NCBI RefSeq assembly: GCF_018278905.1 | Contig: NZ_CP046600.1 | Coordinates: forward strand, 5,517,158 to 5,581,157 | DNA length: 64,000 bases | Origin: Mycobacterium spongiae | Lineage (GTDB): Bacteria; Actinomycetota; Actinomycetes; Mycobacteriales; Mycobacteriaceae | Direction: 5' to 3' | In this document: positions 26,695 to 36,146 of the stretch, piece after piece | How the letters are laid out: each line of letters begins with the position of its first letter | How positions within the stretch are numbered: the stretch's first letter is position 1 | The notes under the pieces: generated by a model | Told to the model about the DNA's origin: nothing | What the model saw: the letters and a program-made list of their open reading frames with translations, nothing else | The model's database searches: none | Program-made: the position numbers and the translations under genes

Positions 26695-27021
26695 TCAGGA
26701 TCCGTGGCCGGCGCCGAACAGCGACTGGAACGCGGTCTGGGAGTCCGCTTCGTGGGCCTCCATGAGCGCCGCAGCCTGAACAAGGCCCTCGGCGAGCCGG
26801 GTGCCACCCACCAGGACCTTGTTGAGGTCACTGGTGATCTCGGTGGCCGTCATATGCGAGGCAACGACGCCGGCGCCGGACCAGGTCGCGGGGTTCATCA
26901 CGTTCTCCTGGTTAGCCAGGTAGCCCTTGGCGATCCCGAGGGCGTGTTCCATATTCGCCTGGATATCGCGGGCAGTGCTACGCAGCATCTGCGGTGTTAC
27001 TTGGATTGTGCTGTTTGCCAC
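26695..27021 (-). CDS. esxD: EsxD, ESX-2 WXG100-family secreted protein
   Basis: A 108-residue protein (107 in M. tuberculosis) starting with GTG, preceded by AAGGAG. It contains the WSG turn in MNPATWSGAGVVASHM between two predicted helices. It is the partner of EsxC, from which it is separated by 41 bp on the same strand. Confidence 0.93.
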   Translation of the reverse strand: MANSTIQVTPQMLRSTARDIQANMEHALGIAKGYLANQENVMNPATWSGAGVVASHMTATEITSDLNKVLVGGTRLAEGLVQAAALMEAHEADSQTAFQSLFGAGHGS

Positions 27022-27131
27022 GGGGGTGTCTCCTTACTGCGATTGGCCGGTCAGCCCGCTGAAAACGGGGCGTGATCCGAAGTGTATGGCTGCCTTTCGA
27101 AGCTGTCGATTCACCTTTGCTCTGGTCGGTG

Positions 27132-28337
27132 TTACAGCCGCTCGTCGACCACCCGCACGGTTGCGGGCTGCTCGGTTTTTCCCTGCGAACCCCGGTGTGC
27201 GCCCGCCGCTGGGGCAACCGGCATTCCGCCGACGGGGGTGCCGCCGGCCGTCGTGGTGGGTCCGCGTGGGGTGTCCGCGCCCAACGCCCCGCTAGGCCGC
27301 AACCCCACGGGTCGGCCACTGGCGCCGGACTCAAACGCGCTCACGGGACGGGTAAAGCTGGTCGCGGGTACGCCCGCACCGGCCATTGAAACGCCGCCGC
27401 CGCCTACTCCGCCTGGCCCGCCGGCCGCCGCGGCCGAGATCCCGCCGGCCGCCGATGCGGCCGACGCGCCGGACGAAGCACCGCCCATCCCGAGCGCACC
27501 GGGATTGGCGAACATGCCCATCAGCGACTGCAGTGGCTGCATCGCGCTCATGGGCGCCTGCATGAGTCCGGAGGGAGCCTGCAGCGCCTGCGGGATCGCT
27601 CCCATCATTGATTGGACCGGCTGCATGAACGAACCGACCTGACTGCCCACGTCTTGGCCAGCAGAGGCGGACTGGTTGGCACCGGATGTGCCCGTTGAAA
27701 CGCCCTGATAGGCGGCGCGCATGGCGTCGCCGGCCCCGGTAACCGCGGCCGCCTGGCCGGCCGCCGCCGCTGCTTCGGCCGGGGCTGCCGGTGATGCGCC
27801 CATCGTGGCCACCGGTGGAGCGATCGCCAGGCTCTCCGCCAGCCCCGCGAGGACCGCGCCGTACGTGGCGCCGACCGCGGAGTTGTTCGGCCACATAACC
27901 CCGAAGTACTCGACATCCAGCGAAACGATTCGCGGAGTCAATGTGTAGAACACAATCGGGTTGACGAAGTTGTCGACTCCCCACTCGTCACGGTTTTCGA
28001 TGCACTCGGGCGCCGGACGCATCGCGGCATTGGCGGTCTCGAACGCGGCCACAGCCGTCGACACAACAGCTGGCTTCACGTCAACCCAGCCAGCCAGCCC
28101 GTGCAACGAGGCATTGAGCATGGTGACATTGATGGCCGAGGCCGCCGACCCACCACCCAACCAGCTCGTCGAGGTCGCAGCGGTATTGATGGCCGAGGCC
28201 ACGCCGGAGGCATGGTGGCTGGCACCCAAGGTCGTCCATGCCGCTTGATTGGCTACGTGGGTGGCCACGCCCGTACCCGCCTTGAGGAGCAGATCGTTTT
28301 CCTCAGGCGTTCGCGCAGCCCACCCAGGATCAGGCAT
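27132..28337 (-). CDS. PPE69: PPE69, ESX-2 PPE protein
   Basis: A 401-residue protein (399 in M. tuberculosis Rv3892c). It begins MPDPGWAARTPEENDLLLKA, with a divergent PPE helical domain through residue about 190, and then an Ala/Gly/Met-rich C-terminal region ending TVRVVDERL. The classic PPE signature is degenerate, as in other ESX-locus PPEs. It should pair with PE36 (15 bp upstream on the same strand) and be recognised by EspG2 before export. Confidence 0.93.
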   Translation of the reverse strand: MPDPGWAARTPEENDLLLKAGTGVATHVANQAAWTTLGASHHASGVASAINTAATSTSWLGGGSAASAINVTMLNASLHGLAGWVDVKPAVVSTAVAAFETANAAMRPAPECIENRDEWGVDNFVNPIVFYTLTPRIVSLDVEYFGVMWPNNSAVGATYGAVLAGLAESLAIAPPVATMGASPAAPAEAAAAAGQAAAVTGAGDAMRAAYQGVSTGTSGANQSASAGQDVGSQVGSFMQPVQSMMGAIPQALQAPSGLMQAPMSAMQPLQSLMGMFANPGALGMGGASSGASAASAAGGISAAAAGGPGGVGGGGVSMAGAGVPATSFTRPVSAFESGASGRPVGLRPSGALGADTPRGPTTTAGGTPVGGMPVAPAAGAHRGSQGKTEQPATVRVVDERL

Positions 28338-28351
28338 GCGGACGTCCTACC

Positions 28352-28654
28352 TCAGAGTTGAGCCGCGACCGCGAGCGCGCGGGCACCCTCCGTCACGCCA
28401 TACAACGCCGACGCCATGCCCTGAGTCCCCGCGAACAATCCGCGCTGCGCCGCATGCTCGGACACCACCCCCAGGTAGCTGGCGCCGCAGGCATTGAGGG
28501 CGGCAGAGAACATCGCGGAGTCCGGGTCAGCGCCCATGGGCGTTGTTCCCAGCAGGACCGGCGCCGCGGCCGCCGCCGCAGCCTCAGTTTCTGCGCTGAT
28601 CGCCGACTCGGCGCCTGCGGACGCCAAAACGTCTTCTGGCTGTATAGACCACAT
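28352..28654 (-). CDS. PE36: PE36, ESX-2 PE protein
   Basis: A 100-residue PE-only protein: MWSIQPEDVLASAGAESAIS, then PDSAMFSAALNACGASYLGVV. The ATG at 28654 has CCGGAGGGAAA upstream; the frame is open another 14 codons but without PE similarity. The C-terminus shows a Tyr-Gly turn (ALYGVTEGARAL) in place of a canonical YxxxD signal. It pairs with PPE69. In M. tuberculosis the next upstream gene is eccC2; here it is separated by a 1.8-kb accessory cassette. Confidence 0.9.
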   Translation of the reverse strand: MWSIQPEDVLASAGAESAISAETEAAAAAAAPVLLGTTPMGADPDSAMFSAALNACGASYLGVVSEHAAQRGLFAGTQGMASALYGVTEGARALAVAAQL

Positions 28655-29208
28655 TTTCCCCTCCGGTTCCCGTCGCAATGGGACGTGTTGACGCAACAGT
28701 GTAGTGCGGTCTGGCCAATCGTGTATTCAGAATGCGGACGGTTCGAACACAGCTGGCTGGCGAGCCCTTGCTTAGATCGGCGGACAGGGCTTGATTGGCC
28801 CTTCGCCTGGCCCTCGACCTCGACCCGCGCAGACGGGATCGGATGAACTGCAAGTGCCGATTCCTGGGTTACCGAAGCCACACTGAACCTTGGGCGTGCG
28901 GTGATCCCGCGGCGCACTGCGATTTTCTGTCGCTCATCGTTGCAGAAGACCGCGGTCGAGATCGGTGCTATCGCCAGCGCTCTCGACGCCACCGCCGCCG
29001 ATCCTCGGGAGTAAATCCCAGGGCAGCGCCAACACCACACCGGGGAAGCTGGGCGGCAGCCCCATAGAGGGCTGGAGCACATATGGCGCTGATTGCACGT
29101 ACAACGCTGACTACCTATAGTGGCTGGTGAAGCTGATGCATTGCGGTGTCATCAGAAGTGGACCCCAGGAGTTCCTGCCGGAAGACAGGGCCTGGGGTTT
29201 CGCGTTTC
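28655..29208. other. Gap upstream of PE36, with a stem-loop
   Basis: No gene is supported. It should contain a new promoter for PE36 and the genes after it, since the accessory cassette separates them from eccC2. A nested inverted repeat, CCCCAGG (29163-29169) with CCTGGGG (29191-29197), lies just past the end of the DUF3800 gene and may terminate its transcript; the U-tract is poor. Confidence 0.4.
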
Positions 29209-29787
29209 TCAAGCCCGGATCTCCAGCATTGTCACTTTGGATTCAATCAGGGTGTAGTGCTCTGAATCGCCGCAGCGAAGCTGTGTAACCGCACCACAGC
29301 AGGCGTCAGGAATCCACAGCATGGGTTCGACGGGGCCGCCAACGTGGTCAAGGTGCAGATGCCCGCCGAGAGCGTGCTTTCTGCGAAGGTTGTCGAGCGT
29401 CGCGTGGTCTTTTTGGTCGTCCTTGGTACCGCGTGACTCTGCGATTGCCCGACCAACCCCCATTGCGACGAGTTCGGGCAACAACCGCTCCATACAGAGC
29501 CGCCGCTGACGCTCGGCGTGCTCGGTGGTGGTGGGGTGCGAGCGCACGACGACAAGGTGCTCGACTCCGGTACTCGCAATGGCCGAAGTGATCGCGAACT
29601 GGCGGCCGCAGTCCTCGTTCCGCCAATGGAGCTTGCGGTGACGTTTTCCGACCAGCAAACCCCGCATAACCTCGCGGATCGTCTCAGCTTGGCGGCGTTC
29701 GCAAATCGCAGCACTGAGAACATAGGTGCCGGGGTCGGCCCTCCGGTTGGAACCGGACTCATCAATCCAAGCATCGAACAAACTCAT
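29209..29787 (-). CDS. DUF3800-like protein
   Basis: A 192-residue protein starting MSLFDAWIDESGSNRRADPG. The N-terminal strand with D-E-S-G followed by TYVLSAAICERR is the hallmark of DUF3800 proteins, which have a predicted RNase H-like fold with acidic catalytic residues. Further acidic and His positions occur (LHWRNEDCGRQF, VVRSHPTTTEHAE, HLHLDHVGG). ATG 29787 overlaps the stop of the upstream membrane-protein gene by four bases. DUF3800 genes are often found in mobile and defence-rich regions, but no activity is firmly known to me. The gene interrupts the normal PE36-eccC2 order, which suggests horizontal acquisition. Confidence 0.72.
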   Translation of the reverse strand: MSLFDAWIDESGSNRRADPGTYVLSAAICERRQAETIREVMRGLLVGKRHRKLHWRNEDCGRQFAITSAIASTGVEHLVVVRSHPTTTEHAERQRRLCMERLLPELVAMGVGRAIAESRGTKDDQKDHATLDNLRRKHALGGHLHLDHVGGPVEPMLWIPDACCGAVTQLRCGDSEHYTLIESKVTMLEIRA

Positions 29788-30110
29788 GGACGGGACGCTA
29801 GCGACGCGGGGTGCAGCGCCCGTCCCTGGAGCTTGCTCAGAACGAAATGCAGGCCGGGGCGTAGATGCTGGCTGGGATGGGCAGCACTGGTTATGTCCAG
29901 AAGAAGTACCGGGTGCCCCTCGCAGAGCTGCGATGGGCCGAGGATCAAGGCCGCGGCCCCGAGTGTGACGAGGAGGATGGCTGTAAAGGCCACCCAGAGA
30001 TGAACCGGCGTCGTTGCCGCAACACCAGCAGCAACCCCAAGCCAGGTGAGATAGGCCGCTGAAGGCCCGGTCGCCACACTTAGAGCCTGTTGCCCACGTT
30101 CCCTGGCCAT
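29784..30110 (-). CDS. Small two-helix membrane protein
   Basis: A 108-residue protein from ATG 30110 with two adjacent hydrophobic segments (AAYLTWLGVAAGVAATT, then LWVAFTAILLVTLGAAALIL; residues about 18-59) and a hydrophilic C-terminal tail. GGAAG lies upstream of the ATG. The frame is open to 30284, giving a possible 166-residue form. Its stop overlaps the start of the DUF3800 gene (ATGA), so the two are translationally coupled. I do not recognise the family; a membrane partner or anchor for the DUF3800 protein is possible. Confidence 0.5.
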   Translation of the reverse strand: MARERGQQALSVATGPSAAYLTWLGVAAGVAATTPVHLWVAFTAILLVTLGAAALILGPSQLCEGHPVLLLDITSAAHPSQHLRPGLHFVLSKLQGRALHPASLASRP

Positions 30111-30446
30111 ATCTTCGTTCTTCCGCAAGGGTCCGACCTGGGTAGCTCGAACCCAACCGACCCGCAAGGGTCGAACAGGAACGGAAGCCAATGTCAAGAC
30201 GTGCTCATACCTGCGATAGCCGAGCAGAGTTGAGTGCCGTGTCGGGACTCGGCGCGACATTGCCGCACTACTCGCCTGAATCAAACTGACCCACCGCCAA
30301 GCGGGTCATGGCACTACTTGTCAAACCACGCTCGCCAGTGCTCAACAAAGCTCACAAGGTTCGATCCTGCGAGCGACTCGGACGCTGCGCTGTTGGTTTG
30401 GATCACAGCGCTGCGGCTCAACGCCCTTCGGCCCAACACCTTTGGG
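30111..30446. other. Gap between eccC2 stop and the membrane/DUF3800 cassette
   Basis: Short overlapping frames only, none with a recognisable domain. It should hold the eccC2 transcription end and the cassette promoter; neither is clear from the sequence. Confidence 0.3.
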
Positions 30447-33400
30447 CTACTGCGCTGGGGCGCCAGAAGGCAGGCCAACCAAGACCCCTTCGACATCACC
30501 GTCGGCGCCGACGAGCAAACCGCGGCCCGGCGGCAGCGTCTGCGCGCGAACTAATCGATTGATTCTGTTTTGTGGATCGTTGTCCATGTACAGCTGGGCT
30601 ACCTTCGCCGAAGTCTGGAACCTCATCCACGGATCCATCGGCATCGTGGCCCAGTTCGCGCTGTTGCGTGTCGCGAACACGTGCAAACCTATCTGCCGGG
30701 CACGTTCCATCAGTTTCCACAGCGCGGCACCCACGGGCGGCTTGGGCGGGTAGCTCTGCTCGGGCCGTAGGTCCTGGACGTCGTCGATGAGCACGAAATG
30801 CCGCGAACCCTCCCACGGCTTGAGCGCGCGCAACTCCTCCTGGCTCAACCCTTTGGGAGGCAGCCGCGGCAGCAGGACCTGCTGCGCCAGTTCCGTTATC
30901 ACCTCGTCGATCTCGTCTTGGTCATAGGCGTAGGCACGCACGTAGCCCGGACCGTGGAGATCCCGCAGCCCATGTGCGGCGGTTTTCGGGTCAATGAGCG
31001 TCAACTGCGCCTCCTCCGGGCTGAACCGACTCATCACCGCCTCACCGATGGCCACCAACGCCGAGGTCTTGCCGCAACCTTGCCGGCCCAAGACCATCAA
31101 TCCGGGGCTCTCATCCAGCCGCAGTGGAACCGGCCCCAGCTCGTGACGTTCCCCAATCGCAAACGCAATCGACAGATCGTCGGCGCTCGGGCGTGCGGCC
31201 TCCTGATCAAGAATCGCCGTCAACTCCACGCGCTGGGGCAGGCGTTGCAGACTCGCATGTTTGGTCACCCCGGCGACCTCAACGACTCGAGCACCAACGT
31301 CGACGGTGTTGACGACGGCGCCAGTCGCGGGATCCGTCAGCGCGGGCATTCCGACCCGCAACTCGTGCAAAGAATCCGTCAAGCCGAACCCGGGCAGATT
31401 CAAGGTGCGCCGCGCTGCCTCCCGCGATTCGATTGACGAGTGCCCCATCTGACTTTCACCGGGGTCAGCCAGGCGCAACTGGATTCGAGCCGTCACGTTC
31501 TGCAGCAGACTCTGGCGTTGCCCATGAATCCAGCCCCCGGCGCTGCACATTACGTGGACCCCGTACTCCGGGCCGCGGCTACTCAACGAAATAATGCGGT
31601 CCCCCAACAGATTGTCCTTGGAGTACAAGCCGTCGTAGTCATCGAGCACGACGAACACATCACCGAACGGATCGTTGGCATCGGTGCCCCCGAGTCCATC
31701 GCTACCCGGCCCGAAACGGCGCTCTCGGAACCCGTCGAGGTCAATGTTGGCTCGCCGGAACGCATCCTCGCGCGCATCGATCAAGGCGTCCATGGTGCTC
31801 AGGATTCGCTCGATACCTTCAGAATCCTTGGGTGACACGATGTCCGTCACATGCGGCAGCGACCCGATCTGGGCGAGCGTAGCCCCGCCGACACAGAAGA
31901 ACGTCACCCGCGAGGGACTGTACATCGCCGCCGCCGAGCACATCAACGTCATCAATGTCGTTGTCTTACCGCGCTGTTTAGCGCCCACCACAATAATGTT
32001 GCTGCGCAGTGCGTCCACCGCATACACGACTTGTTTGGATTCCTCTGGAATATCCATGATCCCCACCGGGAACATCAACCCCACGTTGTGGCCATAGTCG
32101 ACGTCCCACGGTTTTCCTCGGTAGCCGGCAACCAGAACATCAATCGGCTGGGGGTCTTCCAGTGGTGGCAACCAGGGCCGGCGCGGTGATCGGTTCGGCA
32201 CATTTTCCAACGACTCCCGCAACACGTCGACAATCTTTTTCCGCTTGAAACCGTCATCGTGATAAAGGAATTCATCGGGCTCCGCGTCGACGGCAGCTGC
32301 GGCTTCCAAGGCCGCAGCGTCAGCAGAGTCCAGCGGTTGGTATTGCCAGTTGTACAGCCGCGGCTTCGTCAAGGTCATGTCGACGGTCCTGTCCACCTCC
32401 CGTTTCTTGGGTACGACAAAGGGCGCGGATAGGTAGAAGCAGCGAAACGGCTCCAAGTCACGCGGTCCGACCTTCAACAGAGCAAAACCATTCTCCTTCG
32501 ACGGCAGATGGTATGCAGCGTCTGAGCCGATCACCTCGCGGCTGTCATCGCCCGATTCGGCGCGCAGGGCGATCCGAAAGGCGATGTTGGACTTCACTTT
32601 TTGTAGCGATGACAGATCCAGCCGTTGCCCGCCCAGCATAAAGAACACATTGGCGCCGCGACCTTCCTGACCGATATGGATGATCAGGTTGATCCACTTT
32701 TCGTGGTTGGCGAACAGCTCCAGGTACTCATCGACGACGACCAGGAGAACGGGCACCGGCGGTAGATCGCGCCCGGCTAGCCGGATCTCTTCGTAGTCGT
32801 TCGCGTCGCGTGCGCCGACCGATTTGAACAGCTCGTAACGCTGTTTGATCTCCCCGTCGATCACCCTGCGCATCCGTTCTGCGAGATGCCGCTCATCCTT
32901 GCCGAGGTTGGACAGCGCAGCCACCACGTGAGGGATTCCCAGAATGTCTTGCGCGGCCGATTCGAACTTCATATCCACGAAGATGACATTGAACGTCTCC
33001 GGTGAGTGCGTCAGCGCCATTCCATAGACCAGCGACAAGAAGAACTCCGACTTGCCCGAACCGCTCGTACCGATGACCACCGAGTGAAACCCGAACCCGC
33101 CGAAGTCCTTGGCACGGATGATGATGTTTTGCAGCTCGCCGTTCGGCTTGGCGCCCACGGGGATCTCCGACCAACGCTCGTCGCCGCGGCCGCGGCGCTG
33201 CGCCCACAGACGGTCGACGTCCAGCTCACGCGGGTCGGCGACCCCCAACGATCGCAACAATTCAGCTGCACCGCTGGTTGAATCGGTGACTTCGCTTCGG
33301 CTTGTCGGTGACCACCGCGCCATCGCCCGCGCGTACCGGTAGGCCCGATGGATTGACAGCTGATCGGCATGTGCGAAAAACTTGCCCCGCGCGCGGAGCA

Positions 33401-34655
33401 ACGGCGCAGGGCGCTGATCGTCGTCCTCGACGTCCTCGATCTCGGGGCCAGTGTTGATCGCAGCTGCACCGCCAGGCTCCCCGTTGCATTCGGCTGCCTC
33501 GAAGACCTGGTCTGGTGCGAACCCGACGCCGGTTCCTACTCGTGATGCTATGCGCAGCAGGGTAATCCCTGCCTTGCCGACCTGGCCGACTACGCTCTCC
33601 CACGCTTCGGGGCTGCCAGTGTTGTCGTCGACGATCACTAGGTGTGGACCCAAATCTATGGCGTCAGCGCCGTGCCCAGTCTCTAGTGTGGAGCCCATCG
33701 CGGTCGGGCTGGTCGCCGCCATAGGCGTCCAGGCGCCGCGCTTTCCCTTCATGTGCAACTCGCCGCCGAGCGCCTCCTCCAGCTCTTCGGGTGTGGCAAA
33801 CACCAGGCGCCGCCACCCACAGGCATCGAACAGCTCGTCGTGCAGGTTGTGGGGCAGCCACACAATCCACGACCACACCTCCGGGTTTCGGGTTACCAGC
33901 AGCACTTTCACGTCGTGTGGGTTGTGAAATACCGCCAGCGAGCACAAGACCGAACGCATCAAGGAGCGGACTTGGTTCAAGTCTTCGCTCACGAAACTGA
34001 ACCCAGGAGCCGATCGCAGGTTCACTACCTTGGCGATATCGCGAATCTTGCGCTGTTCCAAAATGAAATCGCGCAAGGCTTGCCCGGTAACGGGTTCTAG
34101 TTCCTCGTCGGAGGAAATGTCGGGCCAGGTGACCGACAGCACCGAATCGGGTGCGTGCTGCACACCCATGCCCACCCGGACCTCGAGAAAGTCCGGGTCA
34201 GCGCGGCCCCGTTCCCACATACGCGGACCGCCGATGATGGCGCCCAATCCCCTTGGATCGGAGTGCACCGCGTGCTGCCACTCGCGCTGCGCACACACCG
34301 CCGTCTGGATTTCATCGCGGGTGGTATCCAGGTCGCGCAGATAGCGCCGGCGACCCCGTTCCATCTCGCCCCACGTGATCTTCCGCGCCCTGCCGAATCT
34401 CCCGGAAAACGCCAACATGCTGAACGCGCCGATGCCCATCAGCGGGAAGAAGCCGGTCGACAGACTGCGCACGCCAGAGACGTAGAGCATGACGATCGTG
34501 CCAATCAACGCCACGATCAACGCGGGCACACCGATCATCACCCAGATGTTGCGTGGTTCGCGTTCCGGTAGAGCTATCGGCGCATTCGGGGCTACCCGGA
34601 CCGGTTTCGGCGACGCGATCTTGACGCGGTTGATAGGAAAAGCTCTCTTGGACAT
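30447..34655 (-). CDS. eccC2: EccC2, ESX-2 FtsK/SpoIIIE-type secretion ATPase
   Basis: A 1402-residue protein (1396 in M. tuberculosis Rv3894c), with the two halves fused in one chain unlike ESX-1 EccCa/EccCb. Two membrane helices lie near residues 37-80. Three ATPase domains follow, with Walker A motifs VIGTSGSGKSEFF, VVGAKQRGKTTTL and VLGRQGCGKTSAL and Walker B segments such as VLLVVVDEYLELF and VFVVLDDYDGL. EccC drives secretion and recognises Esx C-terminal signals through its last ATPase domain. The ATG at 34655 lies three bases after the eccB2 stop. Confidence 0.96.
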   Translation of the reverse strand: MSKRAFPINRVKIASPKPVRVAPNAPIALPEREPRNIWVMIGVPALIVALIGTIVMLYVSGVRSLSTGFFPLMGIGAFSMLAFSGRFGRARKITWGEMERGRRRYLRDLDTTRDEIQTAVCAQREWQHAVHSDPRGLGAIIGGPRMWERGRADPDFLEVRVGMGVQHAPDSVLSVTWPDISSDEELEPVTGQALRDFILEQRKIRDIAKVVNLRSAPGFSFVSEDLNQVRSLMRSVLCSLAVFHNPHDVKVLLVTRNPEVWSWIVWLPHNLHDELFDACGWRRLVFATPEELEEALGGELHMKGKRGAWTPMAATSPTAMGSTLETGHGADAIDLGPHLVIVDDNTGSPEAWESVVGQVGKAGITLLRIASRVGTGVGFAPDQVFEAAECNGEPGGAAAINTGPEIEDVEDDDQRPAPLLRARGKFFAHADQLSIHRAYRYARAMARWSPTSRSEVTDSTSGAAELLRSLGVADPRELDVDRLWAQRRGRGDERWSEIPVGAKPNGELQNIIIRAKDFGGFGFHSVVIGTSGSGKSEFFLSLVYGMALTHSPETFNVIFVDMKFESAAQDILGIPHVVAALSNLGKDERHLAERMRRVIDGEIKQRYELFKSVGARDANDYEEIRLAGRDLPPVPVLLVVVDEYLELFANHEKWINLIIHIGQEGRGANVFFMLGGQRLDLSSLQKVKSNIAFRIALRAESGDDSREVIGSDAAYHLPSKENGFALLKVGPRDLEPFRCFYLSAPFVVPKKREVDRTVDMTLTKPRLYNWQYQPLDSADAAALEAAAAVDAEPDEFLYHDDGFKRKKIVDVLRESLENVPNRSPRRPWLPPLEDPQPIDVLVAGYRGKPWDVDYGHNVGLMFPVGIMDIPEESKQVVYAVDALRSNIIVVGAKQRGKTTTLMTLMCSAAAMYSPSRVTFFCVGGATLAQIGSLPHVTDIVSPKDSEGIERILSTMDALIDAREDAFRRANIDLDGFRERRFGPGSDGLGGTDANDPFGDVFVVLDDYDGLYSKDNLLGDRIISLSSRGPEYGVHVMCSAGGWIHGQRQSLLQNVTARIQLRLADPGESQMGHSSIESREAARRTLNLPGFGLTDSLHELRVGMPALTDPATGAVVNTVDVGARVVEVAGVTKHASLQRLPQRVELTAILDQEAARPSADDLSIAFAIGERHELGPVPLRLDESPGLMVLGRQGCGKTSALVAIGEAVMSRFSPEEAQLTLIDPKTAAHGLRDLHGPGYVRAYAYDQDEIDEVITELAQQVLLPRLPPKGLSQEELRALKPWEGSRHFVLIDDVQDLRPEQSYPPKPPVGAALWKLMERARQIGLHVFATRNSANWATMPMDPWMRFQTSAKVAQLYMDNDPQNRINRLVRAQTLPPGRGLLVGADGDVEGVLVGLPSGAPAQ

Positions 34656-34658
34656 GCT

Positions 34659-36143
34659 TCAGCCTCCGGCCTTTGCCGTTGTCACTACAGCCACCTGGCC
34701 CCGCGTCGGCACGGTGTCGCGGGCCAGCAGTGCAGCCTCCCGCGACAACGCCGGACCTGCGGCAAAAGTCCGTAGCAGCGGCCACGGCGCTTGTACCGCC
34801 ATGGCTGGATCGAGTCCAAGGGCACGCAGTGTCGCCTCGTCGGACGCGATCCCGAATCGCACCCCGTTGTCTGATATCCAGAACAACGACTCGCGCGACT
34901 CCGCAGTGATAACACCGCTGGTTGACGTGACGAAGTTCGCCGCTCCTGGCAGTACCAGGACGTGGTTGGCGACCACCGACTCCGGGGCACGATCGTCTCG
35001 CACCAAATGCACGATCCGCCTGTCCATCGACGCCGGAACCGGAAGCCCTCTTCCGTTGAGAACGGCGATGCGGGCCTGGCGATCCGTGGACCCCTTCTCC
35101 CACGCCACGCATGTTGTTGGATTCGCCACGGTGTCAACGAAACTCAGTCGCTTGGTCGGGTAGTACTCCACCGGCAGCGACGTCAGTTCCGGGGTGTTGA
35201 CCAACACGTCGGGACTCACTACCCGCGGCGCGGTGGAGCCATAGGAGTTCGCGCTGCGCAGTAAGTCGGCGACGAAGCTGTTGATCCGCTGCACTCCATC
35301 TGCCAGCACGACGTAGTATCGGCTTCCGCCACCGGCGGTTTGGGCCTGTAGCACCGCGCCCACCTGGGAGCCGGGTACCCATTTCGAGGGGGTGCCCGCT
35401 TCGGGTATCTCGGGCACACGCAGCGGCTCCGTCGCAGGAAGTCCATCGAACAACGCCCGCGAAATCCCTATTGGTGCCGTGACTCCGGGGTCCAAGCCCA
35501 GGCTCAACGTGATTGCTCTGTTGGTCGGATCGATCTGTGAGCGCTTGCCATCCCAGATGACGTAGGTTCGGCCACCGAATGTGACAAGCAGCCCCGCATC
35601 ATCGCGCAACGGTGCGGCGCGACCACCGCCGGTGAGCTGGCCCGCAATTGAAGTCACCATCGGTGCGTCTCCGCTGCGCGGACGTCCCGCCGTATCGCAA
35701 ACTGCCCACGCCGACACCGAACCCGCATTCACCGGCATCGCCGCCGGTGCGCCGGGAATGCCAACCAACGGCCCGGTCGGATACTTGGCAATCTCCGAGG
35801 GTTTCACCCACGTCGGCCGACCGGCAGTCCCGGTGGCCAGGCGGGCGGAGATCAAGTTCAGCGCCGGGTAGAGCCGGCCATCAATCCGTGCGTAAAGCGC
35901 CCCGGAATCGCGGTCACCGATGATTGCCGAGTCCCCCACAACCCCTCTGGGCTTAAGGACGTTCAGCAAGATCATCCAACCCGCAACAATGGCGACCAAC
36001 ACCAAGGACAGTGCTAGTGCGGCTGCCTGTTTGCGGTCGTCGTGTTTCATCCGCACCGAAAAGCGGGTCGTCGCTGCCCGCAGCCGCCGGTTATAGAAGA
36101 GGTGGCCCGAATTTTGGTCCCGGTTCGACAAACTCAACGGCAT
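34659..36143 (-). CDS. eccB2: EccB2, ESX-2 membrane component
   Basis: A 494-residue protein (495 in M. tuberculosis Rv3895c). A short basic cytosolic N-terminus (LSNRDQNSGHLFYNRRLRAA) is followed by one membrane helix (residues about 40-62, LALSLVLVAIVAGWMILLNV). The large periplasmic domain contains the conserved GDRDSGALYARIDGRLYPAL and TCVAWEKG Cys. EccB is the periplasmic part of the core complex. It lies between the transglycosylase-like gene and eccC2 with gaps of three bases on each side. Confidence 0.95.
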   Translation of the reverse strand: MPLSLSNRDQNSGHLFYNRRLRAATTRFSVRMKHDDRKQAAALALSLVLVAIVAGWMILLNVLKPRGVVGDSAIIGDRDSGALYARIDGRLYPALNLISARLATGTAGRPTWVKPSEIAKYPTGPLVGIPGAPAAMPVNAGSVSAWAVCDTAGRPRSGDAPMVTSIAGQLTGGGRAAPLRDDAGLLVTFGGRTYVIWDGKRSQIDPTNRAITLSLGLDPGVTAPIGISRALFDGLPATEPLRVPEIPEAGTPSKWVPGSQVGAVLQAQTAGGGSRYYVVLADGVQRINSFVADLLRSANSYGSTAPRVVSPDVLVNTPELTSLPVEYYPTKRLSFVDTVANPTTCVAWEKGSTDRQARIAVLNGRGLPVPASMDRRIVHLVRDDRAPESVVANHVLVLPGAANFVTSTSGVITAESRESLFWISDNGVRFGIASDEATLRALGLDPAMAVQAPWPLLRTFAAGPALSREAALLARDTVPTRGQVAVVTTAKAGG

Positions 36144-36146
36144 GAT

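Noticed and set aside
28393..29082. 229-residue minus-strand frame upstream of PE36
   Set aside because: Cys/Arg/Ser-rich translation overlapping PE36 in another frame, with no domain or ribosome binding site.
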